Shown here in pieces: positions 1-6,420 of a DNA stretch of 8,176 bases. This DNA is from Flavobacteriales bacterium. GTDB lineage: Bacteria > Bacteroidota > Bacteroidia > Flavobacteriales > Flavobacteriaceae. The DNA is taken from assembly GCA_026983815.1 (NCBI GenBank), contig JALSTJ010000363.1, positions 1-8,176 on the forward strand. Reading direction: 5' to 3'. Position 1 is the stretch's first letter, and each line of letters begins with the position of its first letter. The translations under genes were made by a program, and so were the position numbers. Under the pieces are notes generated by a model that did not search any database, was not told the origin of the DNA, and was given only the letters and a program-made list of their open reading frames with translations.

Positions 1-2
1 TA

Positions 3-1358
3 TTAAACAATTCCTTGGGCTAACATTGCATCGGCAACTTTGACAAAACCGGCAATATTGGCACCCACTTCATAATCTACCCAACCATCGGGTTGTTTGC
101 CGTATTTTACGGTATTGTTATGAATTTCTTTCATGATATGATGCAATTTTTGATCTACTTCTTCTGCTGTCCAATTAAATCTCATGGAGTTTTGGCTCAT
201 TTCCAAGCCGGAAACTGCAACACCACCGGCATTTGAAGCTTTACCCGGCGAATATAAAATTTTTGCCGATTTAAAAATCTTAATAGCTTCGGGAGTAGAA
301 GGCATATTTGCTCCTTCTACTACTGCCAATACTCCATTTTTAATCAACTGAGCGGCATCGGCATCATTCAATTCATTTTGTGTGGCACAAGGCATGGCAA
401 TATCCACTTTTTGTTCCCAAGGTTTTTTGCCCGGATAAAAAGTGGCTTCGGGGAATTGGTCTGCATACGGAGCAACCACATCATTATTTGTTGCACGCAA
501 ACGAAGTAAATAATCAATTTTTCTACCGGAAATTCCTTCGGGATCATAAATATATCCATCGGGACCGGAAATTGTTACGACTTTGGCTCCCAATTGGGTT
601 GCTTTGGTAATAACTCCCCAAGCTACATTACCAAAACCTGATACGGCAATTTTTTTATCTTTGATTTTTTCATCGATGGTATGAAGCATCTCTTGTGCAA
701 AATATACCACACCAAATCCGGTAGCTTCGGGACGTATCAATGAACCGCCAAATGCCAAACCTTTGCCGGTTAAAACACCCGAAAATTCATTTTTTAATTT
801 TTTATATTGTCCGAATAAATAACCGATTTCACGTCCACCTACCCCGATATCGCCGGCAGGAACATCGGTATTGGGACCGATATGACGGAATAATTCATTC
901 ATAAAAGCTTGTGCAAAACGCATAACTTCGGCATCGGATTTACCTTTGGGATTAAAATCGGAGCCTCCTTTTCCGCCACCCATTGGTAAGGTAGTCAAAG
1001 CATTTTTAAAGATTTGTTCAAATCCTAAAAATTTCAAAATACTTTGATTAACGGTTGGGTGAAAACGCAAGCCACCTTTGTAAGGTCCAATCGCAGAATT
1101 GAATTGAATTCTATATCCGCGATTTACTTGAATTTCTCCTTTGTCATCCACCCAAGGCACTCTAAATGAAATTGTTCTTTCGGGCTCTATCATTCGCTCC
1201 AAAAGTTTTTTTCCTTGATATTTTGGATTTTCAGCAATAAAAGGAATGACTGCTTGCGCTACTTCTTTTACTGCTTGTAAAAATTCCGGCTCATTAGGAT
1301 TACGCGTTTTTGCATACTCCATAAAAGCATCGATTTGTTCTTGATATTTATTTTTCAT
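3..1358 (-). CDS. gdhA: Glutamate dehydrogenase (hexameric, about 450-residue class)
   Basis: This enzyme interconverts glutamate with 2-oxoglutarate plus ammonium in the cytoplasm, linking nitrogen assimilation to the TCA cycle. The 451-residue protein is full length for the small hexameric bacterial family. Visible hallmarks are GPYKGGLRFHP (91-101, substrate lysine K94), K118, the catalytic-lysine loop PMGGGKGG (K130), the catalytic aspartate in VPAGDIG (D170), the dinucleotide-binding turn GFGNVA (241-246), and the C-terminal stretches NAGGV, SGLEMSQN and GANIAGF. The residues I align with the coenzyme-selecting positions of the NAD-dependent Clostridium symbiosum enzyme (F242, P266, D267) are of the NAD type, whereas the C-terminal half reads more like the E. 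coli NADP enzyme, so cofactor use is open. The ATG at 1356-1358 follows a candidate promoter by about 36 nt. The stop codon is at 3-5, so downstream context is not visible. Family assignment is very secure. Confidence 0.97.
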   Translation of the reverse strand: MKNKYQEQIDAFMEYAKTRNPNEPEFLQAVKEVAQAVIPFIAENPKYQGKKLLERMIEPERTISFRVPWVDDKGEIQVNRGYRIQFNSAIGPYKGGLRFHPTVNQSILKFLGFEQIFKNALTTLPMGGGKGGSDFNPKGKSDAEVMRFAQAFMNELFRHIGPNTDVPAGDIGVGGREIGYLFGQYKKLKNEFSGVLTGKGLAFGGSLIRPEATGFGVVYFAQEMLHTIDEKIKDKKIAVSGFGNVAWGVITKATQLGAKVVTISGPDGYIYDPEGISGRKIDYLLRLRATNNDVVAPYADQFPEATFYPGKKPWEQKVDIAMPCATQNELNDADAAQLIKNGVLAVVEGANMPSTPEAIKIFKSAKILYSPGKASNAGGVAVSGLEMSQNSMRFNWTAEEVDQKLHHIMKEIHNNTVKYGKQPDGWVDYEVGANIAGFVKVADAMLAQGIV

Positions 1359-1400
1359 TTCAATGAATTTATATTAATTGAATGTTTTATAATTTCAGAC

Positions 1401-1431
1401 CAAAAATATGTTTTTTTTTCAATAAATCAAG
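1401..1431 (-). promoter_or_regulatory. Candidate Bacteroidota-type promoter of gdhA
   Basis: Read on the minus strand, a -33-like CTTG (1431-1428) is followed after 19 nt by TATTTTTG (1408-1401). The latter matches the Bacteroidota -7 consensus TAnnTTTG exactly, and the -33 box matches three of four bases of TTTG. The predicted transcription start lies near 1395, giving a leader of roughly 36 nt before the gdhA ATG. Position and spacing are right, but such short motifs recur by chance in AT-rich DNA. Confidence 0.6.
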
Positions 1432-1519
1432 TGAAAAAAACGTCTTTTTTAATTTTTTTTTAATAATGTAGATTTGAAGTAAAAATTGAAACAAAAAATC
1501 AATAAATTAAATGCAATAC

Positions 1520-1563
1520 AAACTAATTTTCTTATACTAACGGATTAGTTTAATAAAAATTAG
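1520..1563. repeat. Nested short inverted repeats between gdhA and the EnvC-like gene
   Basis: AAACTAAT (1520-1527) has its exact inverse ATTAGTTT at 1544-1551. CTAATTTT (1523-1530) has its exact inverse AAAATTAG at 1556-1563. ACTAA (1536-1540) and TTAGT (1545-1549) form a small hairpin around CGGA. These are mutually exclusive pairings of the same core. They lie about 160 bp upstream of the gdhA start and could be a regulator site or a transcript structure. No protein or family can be named for them. Confidence 0.35.
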
Positions 1564-1575
1564 CGTAGTAAATTG

Positions 1576-1600
1576 TATGTTTTTATTGTTAAAAAGCATA
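1576..1600 (-). other. AT-rich hairpin just downstream of the EnvC-like gene
   Basis: TATGTTTTTA (1576-1585) and TAAAAA-g-CATA (1590-1600) form a ten-pair stem with one bulged base and a TTGT loop. The hairpin begins 5 nt after the stop codon of the EnvC-like gene, where a 3' transcript end would be expected. No T-run follows it on the minus strand and the stem is almost all A-T, so it is not a canonical intrinsic terminator. It could be a 3'-end stabilising structure or chance. Confidence 0.35.
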
Positions 1601-1604
1601 TAAA

Positions 1605-2849
1605 CTATTTTTTTAGCAACCAGTTTTCAGGATTTAATTTGGTCAAATTTTTATAGACAAGAAATTTAAGTTCGGTTTTTCCAGTGGTCGGATCAGTGGC
1701 TACAATACCAATTGTCTGTCCTGTTTTGACCATATCACCGGGTTTTACCATTACTTTTTTTAGATTCTGATAAATACTCAAATAATTTCCATGCTTGATA
1801 TAAACAGAAGTATTACCACCAGGGATAATTTGTATTTGTAAAACTTTTCCTTTATAGACCGCATGCACTTTTGCTCCTTTGACTGTTGCCAAATTTACAC
1901 CCGAATTATAAACTTTTACATTCTTAAAAACTTCATGGTGTTGCACACCATAATGTCTGGAAATATATGCTTTTTTTACCGGCCACGGTAACAAACCTCT
2001 ATTTTTTGAAAATTCACCCGCCAATTTTTTTGCTTCGGGGGTCATATAAAATTTACTCTTGGAATTTTTATAGGTTTTACTTTTTATATTATGACGATTG
2101 GAACGAACAATAGCTTTTTTGATTTCGGCTTCAATCATTTGATCAATTTTTCTCTTTTGACGTTCTTTCTTTTTTATTTGTGTCAGATAATAAGAACGCC
2201 TTTTTTTGATTTTATCAATTTCAAGTTGTTGAACTTTCTTTTCTTTGATAATTTTCTGTTGTTCGGTTTTGTATTTGGAAAATAATTTTTGTTTTTCTTC
2301 TTTTGAAGTTTCCAATTGTTTTATTAATTGTCTCAGTTCTGCTTGTTTTTTTTGAATTTCTTTTACCTGATTTTTTCTAAAATTGGCATATTGTTTTAGA
2401 TATTGCATGCGTTTAAATGCCTGCTGAAAATCCTCAGATGAAAGTAAAAAATAAATTTTACCATTTCTAGAACGATTTTTATAAGATTGTCTGATCATTT
2501 CGGCATAATTATTTTTTAATTCTCCAATTTCTTTTTCCAAAGAGCCGATTTTTGTATCAGTTCGATTAATTTTTTGTGTGATTACATTGATTTCACCCCG
2601 CAAACTTTTTATTAACTGATTGCGAATACTAATTTTCTTATTGATTTGATTCAAAATTTCCAAAGCATTCGCCCGTGTATGATTCACTTCATTTAATTGG
2701 TTATTGATTTGTGAAATTTGTCTTTGCAATTCCAATCGTTTTGCCTCAAGACGCTCTTTTTTGGATTGTCCTTGTGCAGAATAAGATAAACTCAAAATCA
2801 ATACTAAAAACCAAAATCTATTCAGCTGCATCTTATATATTCTATACAT
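1605..2849 (-). CDS. EnvC-like murein hydrolase activator (coiled coil plus degenerate LytM/M23 domain)
   Basis: This is a 414-residue exported envelope protein. A hydrophobic signal sequence (about 11-25, SYSAQG then Q28) is followed by a long Lys/Glu/Gln-rich coiled coil (about 28-245) and a C-terminal LytM (M23 peptidase-like) fold (about 285-412). The order matches EnvC, which in E. coli is controlled by FtsEX and activates septal amidases without cutting peptidoglycan itself. Consistent with that, the metal and catalytic positions are replaced: HxxxD is N315 and N319, the Tyr-x-His histidine is N362, and HxH is E393 and K395. Structural signatures remain, such as SGVNLATVKGAKVHAV, KHGNYLSIY and GQTIGIV. 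The role is thus probably activation or scaffolding, not hydrolysis. Neither FtsEX nor an amidase is encoded nearby. The start could instead be Met7 (2831), which would trim a short N-terminal tail before the signal peptide; a candidate promoter suits either. Confidence 0.88.
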   Translation of the reverse strand: MYRIYKMQLNRFWFLVLILSLSYSAQGQSKKERLEAKRLELQRQISQINNQLNEVNHTRANALEILNQINKKISIRNQLIKSLRGEINVITQKINRTDTKIGSLEKEIGELKNNYAEMIRQSYKNRSRNGKIYFLLSSEDFQQAFKRMQYLKQYANFRKNQVKEIQKKQAELRQLIKQLETSKEEKQKLFSKYKTEQQKIIKEKKVQQLEIDKIKKRRSYYLTQIKKKERQKRKIDQMIEAEIKKAIVRSNRHNIKSKTYKNSKSKFYMTPEAKKLAGEFSKNRGLLPWPVKKAYISRHYGVQHHEVFKNVKVYNSGVNLATVKGAKVHAVYKGKVLQIQIIPGGNTSVYIKHGNYLSIYQNLKKVMVKPGDMVKTGQTIGIVATDPTTGKTELKFLVYKNLTKLNPENWLLKK

Positions 2850-2879
2850 TAATTTATTATCAAATAAAATTTATAAATC

Positions 2880-2911
2880 CAAATTTACATTAATTTTTTA
2901 AAATATACATC
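2880..2911 (-). promoter_or_regulatory. Weak candidate promoter of the EnvC-like gene
   Basis: On the minus strand TAAATTTG (2887-2880) matches the Bacteroidota -7 consensus TAnnTTTG. The expected -33 position, 20 nt further upstream, holds only GATG (2911-2908), two of four bases matching TTTG. The predicted start near 2873 gives a leader of about 24 nt to the 2849 start codon. The -7 box is good but the -33 box is poor. Confidence 0.4.
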
Positions 2912-3065
2912 GATATATAAAAATAGCAGATTTTTAATTTCATCCGTAAAACTTAGAGTTTTTCTCGAAATATCTCAAATTGTATCTCATTTTTTTACAA
3001 AAATCATCTGTATCCATCCTTCATTTATAGATGGCATTCAACATTAAGATATTTTTTATGTTTTT

Positions 3066-3668
3066 TTACAAATCCAATTTGGTTTGGATAGGAGGAATCA
3101 GATTATAACTTTTTCTATGATGAGGTGTGATACCGAATTTTACCAAAGCTTTCCTATGATTCGGAGTTGGATATCCCTTGTTATTTTTCCAATCGTATTC
3201 CGGAAATTCTTCATGCAATTTTATCATATATTCATCTCTATGTGTTTTAGCCAAAATAGATGCTGCTGCAATACTAAGATATTTTGCATCTCCACCAATA
3301 ATAGTTTCAAAAGGGATATTTTTATAAGGTTTAAATCGATTTCCATCCACCAAAATAAAATCCGGTATCATTTTCAAAGCATCCAATGCCTGATGCATAG
3401 CTAAGATGGAAGCATTTAATATATTTATTTTATCGATTGTTTTTTCACTTACAAAAGCAACTGCCCAGCTAATTGCCTCTTTTTCAATAATTAAACGTAA
3501 TTCTTCTCGTTGTTTCACATTCAATTGTTTGCTATCATTTATCCACTTATTACGATAATTTTTTTTAAAAATCACCGCAGCAGCCACTACTGGTCCCGAT
3601 AAACTTCCTCTTCCGGCTTCATCACAACCGGCTTCAAAATTATTATTGATATGGTAAAAAAACTTCAT
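3066..3668 (-). CDS. rnhB: Ribonuclease HII
   Basis: RNase HII cuts the RNA strand of RNA-DNA hybrids and starts removal of single ribonucleotides misincorporated in DNA, acting in the cytoplasm with divalent metal. The 200-residue length is typical of the short bacterial form. The four metal-binding acidic residues are all visible: D16 and E17 in GCDEAGRG, D108 in FILVDGN, and D127 in GGDAKYLSIAAASILAK. Other family signatures are DSKQL (45-49), the HRDEYM segment (143-148), NKGYPTPNH (163-171) and the C-terminal HRKSY (184-188). The protein therefore looks complete and active. It is preceded by a long AT-rich leader shared with the divergent secreted-protein gene, and I found no convincing promoter of its own there. 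It lies 216 bp upstream of the EnvC-like gene on the same strand, too far to suggest tight coupling. Confidence 0.97.
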   Translation of the reverse strand: MKFFYHINNNFEAGCDEAGRGSLSGPVVAAAVIFKKNYRNKWINDSKQLNVKQREELRLIIEKEAISWAVAFVSEKTIDKINILNASILAMHQALDALKMIPDFILVDGNRFKPYKNIPFETIIGGDAKYLSIAAASILAKTHRDEYMIKLHEEFPEYDWKNNKGYPTPNHRKALVKFGITPHHRKSYNLIPPIQTKLDL

Positions 3669-3713
3669 TATTTTTTTTAAATTTATAAAAATTGAGATTT
3701 TTTCTTTTCCTAA

Positions 3714-3745
3714 TTTATGAATTAAATATAAACCTCATAGATTTG
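3714..3745 (+). promoter_or_regulatory. Candidate Bacteroidota-type promoter of the T9SS cargo gene
   Basis: TTTA (3714-3717, three of four bases of the -33 box TTTG) is followed after 20 nt by TAGATTTG (3738-3745), an exact match to the -7 consensus TAnnTTTG. Transcription would start near 3751, leaving a leader of about 48 nt before the ATG at 3799. The spacing is ideal for this promoter class. Confidence 0.55.
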
Positions 3746-3798
3746 CTACTTAATCTTTAATAAAATTTATTATTTGAATAAAACAAAAGTAAACAAAA

Positions 3799-5937
3799 AT
3801 GAGAAAACTTTTAATATTTATATTTTCAACATTTGCATTCAATGGGTTATATGCCCAATCTTGTGATCAAATTGATGCTGGTCCTGATGTAACGGTAGAT
3901 TGTAATAACAATTGTACGACTTTGCATGCATATGTTGACCCCGGAATAAATCATTCCACAGAATCTTATATTGTTCAACAAGATTTACCATGTCCTTTAC
4001 CACCTGAAGGATCCATTAATTCCTCTTATATAACCAATGATGATGTTTGGTCTAGTGTAATTACTTTACCTTTTACTTTTTATTTTTTCGGACAGCCTTA
4101 TAATTATTTGATAATTGGCGCCAACGGAGTGGTTAGTTTTGATCTAAATCGCACTTCTCCACAAACACAACAACCCAATGCTTATTGCGAATGGCAATTG
4201 GACCAAAGTTTACCAAATACCAATTTATTTAGAAATACTATTTTTGGAGCTTTTCATGATGTGGATGTTAGATATGGTGGAACTATTAAATATTATGTAT
4301 CCGGACAGGCTCCCCAAAGAAAATTTGTTATAGCTTATGATTCTGTTGCACATTTTCAATGTCATACTAATTATACCACACAACGGGTCGTTTTGTATGA
4401 AAATACTAATGTTATTGATGTTCAAATAGATCACAAAGATACTTGTTCAGGATGGAATAATGGGAATGCCGTTATTGGAATACAAGATGAATCCGGAACT
4501 ACTGCTTATGTTCCCCCGGGAAGAAATACTGGACAATGGACCGTAACTACTCCCGAGCTATGGAAATTCATTCCCAATGGAACGGCACAAGGAGTTACAA
4601 TTGATTATAAATGGTATAATACCACAGATAACTCTTTGGTTGGCACAGGGGACACCATCAACGTTTGTGTTACGGAGACTACTACTTTTAGAGTGGAAGC
4701 TACCTATACAAATGTTTATGGACAACCATTAACTTTATCAGATGAAGTAACCGTAAATTTTGATGATTTTTTAGGAACCGTCGATTTAGGACCTGATATT
4801 AATGAATGTAATGCTCCTACGGTTACTCTTGACGGAACTACATCCAATGCTACTTCCTATCAGTGGTCCAAAGACGGAGTGGATTTACCCGGAGAAACCA
4901 ATCCTACAATCACTGTATCCGATTCGGGAACTTATACATTAACTGTGGAAACCGGAGTTTGTTCACATTCTGATGATGTTGTAGTAAATATTGAACCTAC
5001 ACCCATTGTGGACTTGGGTGCTGATTTTCATTTCTGTGAAGGAACACCTACAACCCTAACTGCCAATGTATCCAATCAATCCGGAAATGAAACTTATCAA
5101 TGGTATAAAGACGGAGTAGAACTCACAGGAAAAACCAATCCTACTTTAAATATTAGTGATTCCGGAACATATCGCGTGGATGTCTCCAATACCATTGGTT
5201 GTATCGGATCCGATGAAGTGGTTGCAACCATGGACCCTTATCCCCAATTGGATTTAGGTCCCGACCTGGTCTTGTGCTACGATCAAACAGCAGATATACA
5301 ATCCAATATTACCGATGCTGACAATTATGCTTGGGAAGTCAATGGAAATCCCGACCCCAATAATACTGATATGTTAAGCTTATCAGGTCCCGGTGAATAT
5401 GATGTGGTGCTTACGATTGATAGAGGAACTTGTAATGTTTCCGATGATGTTCATGTTACAATTTTAGAACCGATTAATGCAACTTTAAATCCCATTTTTT
5501 ATGGAGAGTTAGAAATAAATGCTTCCGGTGGACTACCACCTTATCAATATTCTATTGATGGCATTGAATTTCAAGATAGCAATCATTTTACCGATTTACC
5601 CGATAATGATTATACTGTCTATGTAAAAGATACCAATGATTGCATTTATACGGCTCCACCTGTTCACGTAACCAATCTGATATTTTTATCATTTTTCACT
5701 CCCAATGGAGATGGATATAATGATGTATGGCGTATAGGAAACTCGGAAAATACACCGGATGCAATGGTTTATATTTATGACAGATATGGAAGAATTCTAA
5801 AAGCGATGCATACCAGAACTACCGATTATTGGGACGGTAAAGTTAAAGGACGAGAATTGAACAGTAGCGATTATTGGTATATGCTTATGCTAAAAAACGG
5901 AAAAACTTATAAAGGCCATTTTACTTTGAAAAGATAA
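3799..5937 (+). CDS. Secreted multi-Ig-like protein with T9SS type B C-terminal sorting domain
   Basis: This 712-residue protein is predicted to be exported by Sec and then moved across the outer membrane by the type IX secretion system. A signal peptide (1 to about 19, ending GLYA before Gln) precedes a Cys-rich lead and a beta-rich domain (about 70-260) resembling the nidogen-like region seen in such proteins. Three Ig-like modules follow. Each opens with a DLG[PA]D motif and a cysteine and closes with a cysteine (337/388, 413/468, 493/545), suggesting disulfides. The first two share YQWxKDGVxLxGxTNPT and SDSGTY. Residues about 557-626 resemble a SprB repeat, with ASGGLPPYQYSIDG and a closing CxY. 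The end (about 627-712) is the gliding-motility-associated sorting domain, with FFTPNGDGYNDVW, YIYDRYGRIL and a final GKTYKGHFTLKR. Such modules usually mean adhesion or matrix roles, but no ligand or enzyme activity can be inferred. No SprF/PorP-type partner gene is adjacent. Confidence 0.9.
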   Translation: MRKLLIFIFSTFAFNGLYAQSCDQIDAGPDVTVDCNNNCTTLHAYVDPGINHSTESYIVQQDLPCPLPPEGSINSSYITNDDVWSSVITLPFTFYFFGQPYNYLIIGANGVVSFDLNRTSPQTQQPNAYCEWQLDQSLPNTNLFRNTIFGAFHDVDVRYGGTIKYYVSGQAPQRKFVIAYDSVAHFQCHTNYTTQRVVLYENTNVIDVQIDHKDTCSGWNNGNAVIGIQDESGTTAYVPPGRNTGQWTVTTPELWKFIPNGTAQGVTIDYKWYNTTDNSLVGTGDTINVCVTETTTFRVEATYTNVYGQPLTLSDEVTVNFDDFLGTVDLGPDINECNAPTVTLDGTTSNATSYQWSKDGVDLPGETNPTITVSDSGTYTLTVETGVCSHSDDVVVNIEPTPIVDLGADFHFCEGTPTTLTANVSNQSGNETYQWYKDGVELTGKTNPTLNISDSGTYRVDVSNTIGCIGSDEVVATMDPYPQLDLGPDLVLCYDQTADIQSNITDADNYAWEVNGNPDPNNTDMLSLSGPGEYDVVLTIDRGTCNVSDDVHVTILEPINATLNPIFYGELEINASGGLPPYQYSIDGIEFQDSNHFTDLPDNDYTVYVKDTNDCIYTAPPVHVTNLIFLSFFTPNGDGYNDVWRIGNSENTPDAMVYIYDRYGRILKAMHTRTTDYWDGKVKGRELNSSDYWYMLMLKNGKTYKGHFTLKR

Positions 5938-5942
5938 AACAT

Positions 5943-5974
5943 AAAAAAAGGGCTAAAAATTTTAGCCCTTTTTC
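5943..5974. terminator. Bidirectional intrinsic terminator between convergent genes
   Basis: GGGCTAAAA (5950-5958) and TTTTAGCCC (5960-5968) are perfect inverse complements; in RNA the inner A-U pairs would open to form the loop. A run of seven A lies on the left (5943-5949) and five T on the right (5969-5973), so each strand presents a GC-topped stem followed by a U tract. The hairpin lies 13 nt after the stop of the secreted-protein gene and contains the stop codon of the convergent membrane-protein gene (5962-5964). Confidence 0.9.
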
Positions 5975-6258
5975 TTATTCTTTTTGTTTTTTGATTTTTT
6001 ATTTGCTTCAATCAATTTGTTATACTTACGCTCTCTGTGCCACCACATAAATGGTCCTAATACCAATATACCAATCAATATGGCAAAAGCCGAAGCATAT
6101 AAATCTTGCTTGGTAAACTGAAAATTCCACGCCAACAATTTTGAAAAAATCAAAACAAAGACCGCATAAGTAAATCCCGTAATAATCGAATATTTATAAA
6201 TTCCGGTTTGCCTTTTCTTTTGCCAATATTCTATAAATTGTTTTTCTCTTTCGGTCAT
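5962..6258 (-). CDS. Small two-helix membrane protein of unknown function
   Basis: I do not recognise a named family for this 98-residue protein. It has a charged, amphipathic N-terminus (MTEREKQFIEYWQKKRQ), two hydrophobic segments of membrane-spanning length (about 24-44 and 53-73) joined by a short loop, and a very basic tail beginning WWHRERKYNK and ending in a Lys/Asn-rich string. By the positive-inside rule both termini should face the cytoplasm, giving a hairpin in the inner membrane. The coding frame is credible: a continuous hydrophobic pattern, a -7-like promoter element just upstream, and a proper terminator at the end. The Gly codon and the stop lie inside that terminator stem. 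It is monocistronic and convergent with the T9SS cargo gene, so its neighbours give no functional clue. Confidence 0.8.
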   Translation of the reverse strand: MTEREKQFIEYWQKKRQTGIYKYSIITGFTYAVFVLIFSKLLAWNFQFTKQDLYASAFAILIGILVLGPFMWWHRERKYNKLIEANKKSKNKKNKKKG

Positions 6259-6271
6259 TGTATTTTTTCTA

Positions 6272-6279
6272 CAAATATA
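6272..6279 (-). promoter_or_regulatory. Candidate -7 promoter element of the small membrane-protein gene
   Basis: On the minus strand TATATTTG (6279-6272) matches the Bacteroidota -7 consensus exactly. No good -33 TTTG is present at 19-21 nt spacing; the nearest likeness, ATTG at 6308-6305, is 25 nt away. If used, it would leave an unusually short leader of about 8 nt before the ATG at 6258. Confidence 0.35.
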
Positions 6280-6370
6280 AAATAAATGAATGTGAATCCG
6301 ATAGCAATCAGATGTTTTTATCCTTGTATGTAACTTATTTTAATCCCGATACTTATTTTTCTTAAAAAAA

Positions 6371-6402
6371 TTTGGTAGTTTTAAAAAAGTGTTATATATT
6401 TG
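6371..6402 (+). promoter_or_regulatory. Promoter of the TetR/LolA-like/ABC operon
   Basis: TTTG (6371-6374) and TATATTTG (6395-6402) are separated by 20 nt, an exact match to the Bacteroidota consensus TTTG-N19-21-TAnnTTTG. Transcription is predicted near 6408, giving a leader of about 22 nt before the ATG at 6430. It is the best promoter in the window and is overlapped by the palindromic operator. Confidence 0.8.
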
Positions 6403-6420
6403 ACTGACCGTTCAGTCAAA
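6399..6420 (+). promoter_or_regulatory. TetR-type palindromic operator
   Basis: The 22-bp site has arms TTTGACTGA (6399-6407) and TCAGTCAAA (6412-6420) around CCGT. Ten of eleven symmetric base pairs match; the sole exception is C6408 against T6411. TGACTGAC/GTTCAGTCA-like palindromes with a CG centre are of the form often seen next to TetR-family genes. The left arm covers the end of the -7 element and the site spans the predicted transcription start, so a bound dimer should block RNA polymerase. It lies 9 nt before the tetR-like ATG. Confidence 0.85.

Noticed and set aside
380..610. Open frame on the plus strand inside gdhA, and a second minus-strand frame at 368-559
   Set aside because: Both are antisense or out-of-frame shadows of a strongly conserved enzyme gene, with no protein-like pattern of their own.
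2091..2285. Plus-strand frame rich in Phe/Leu opposite the EnvC-like coiled coil
   Set aside because: The apparent hydrophobicity is simply the complement of Lys/Glu-rich AAA/GAA codons in the coiled coil.
2711..2893. Plus-strand frame opposite the EnvC-like N-terminus
   Set aside because: It is antisense to the signal peptide and coiled coil and runs into the promoter region; no supporting signal.
2850..3065. Possible small gene or small RNA between rnhB and the EnvC-like gene
   Set aside because: The longest minus-strand frame beginning with ATG that I noticed there is about 16 codons, and the CCATC/GATGG pairing near 3014-3034 is too short. Only the -7 element at 2880-2887 is supported, plus a 7-bp direct repeat TATCTCA near 2970-2990 that looks like chance.
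3084..3404. 106-residue plus-strand frame opposite rnhB
   Set aside because: It is antisense to the intact catalytic gene, with composition set by the opposite strand.
3784..3791. TACTTTTG on the minus strand as an rnhB promoter
   Set aside because: It has no -33 box at 19-21 nt and sits more than 110 nt from the rnhB start, adjacent to the divergent start codon.
4225..4434. 69-residue minus-strand frame within the T9SS cargo gene
   Set aside because: It lies in the middle of a clearly coding gene and has no recognisable features.
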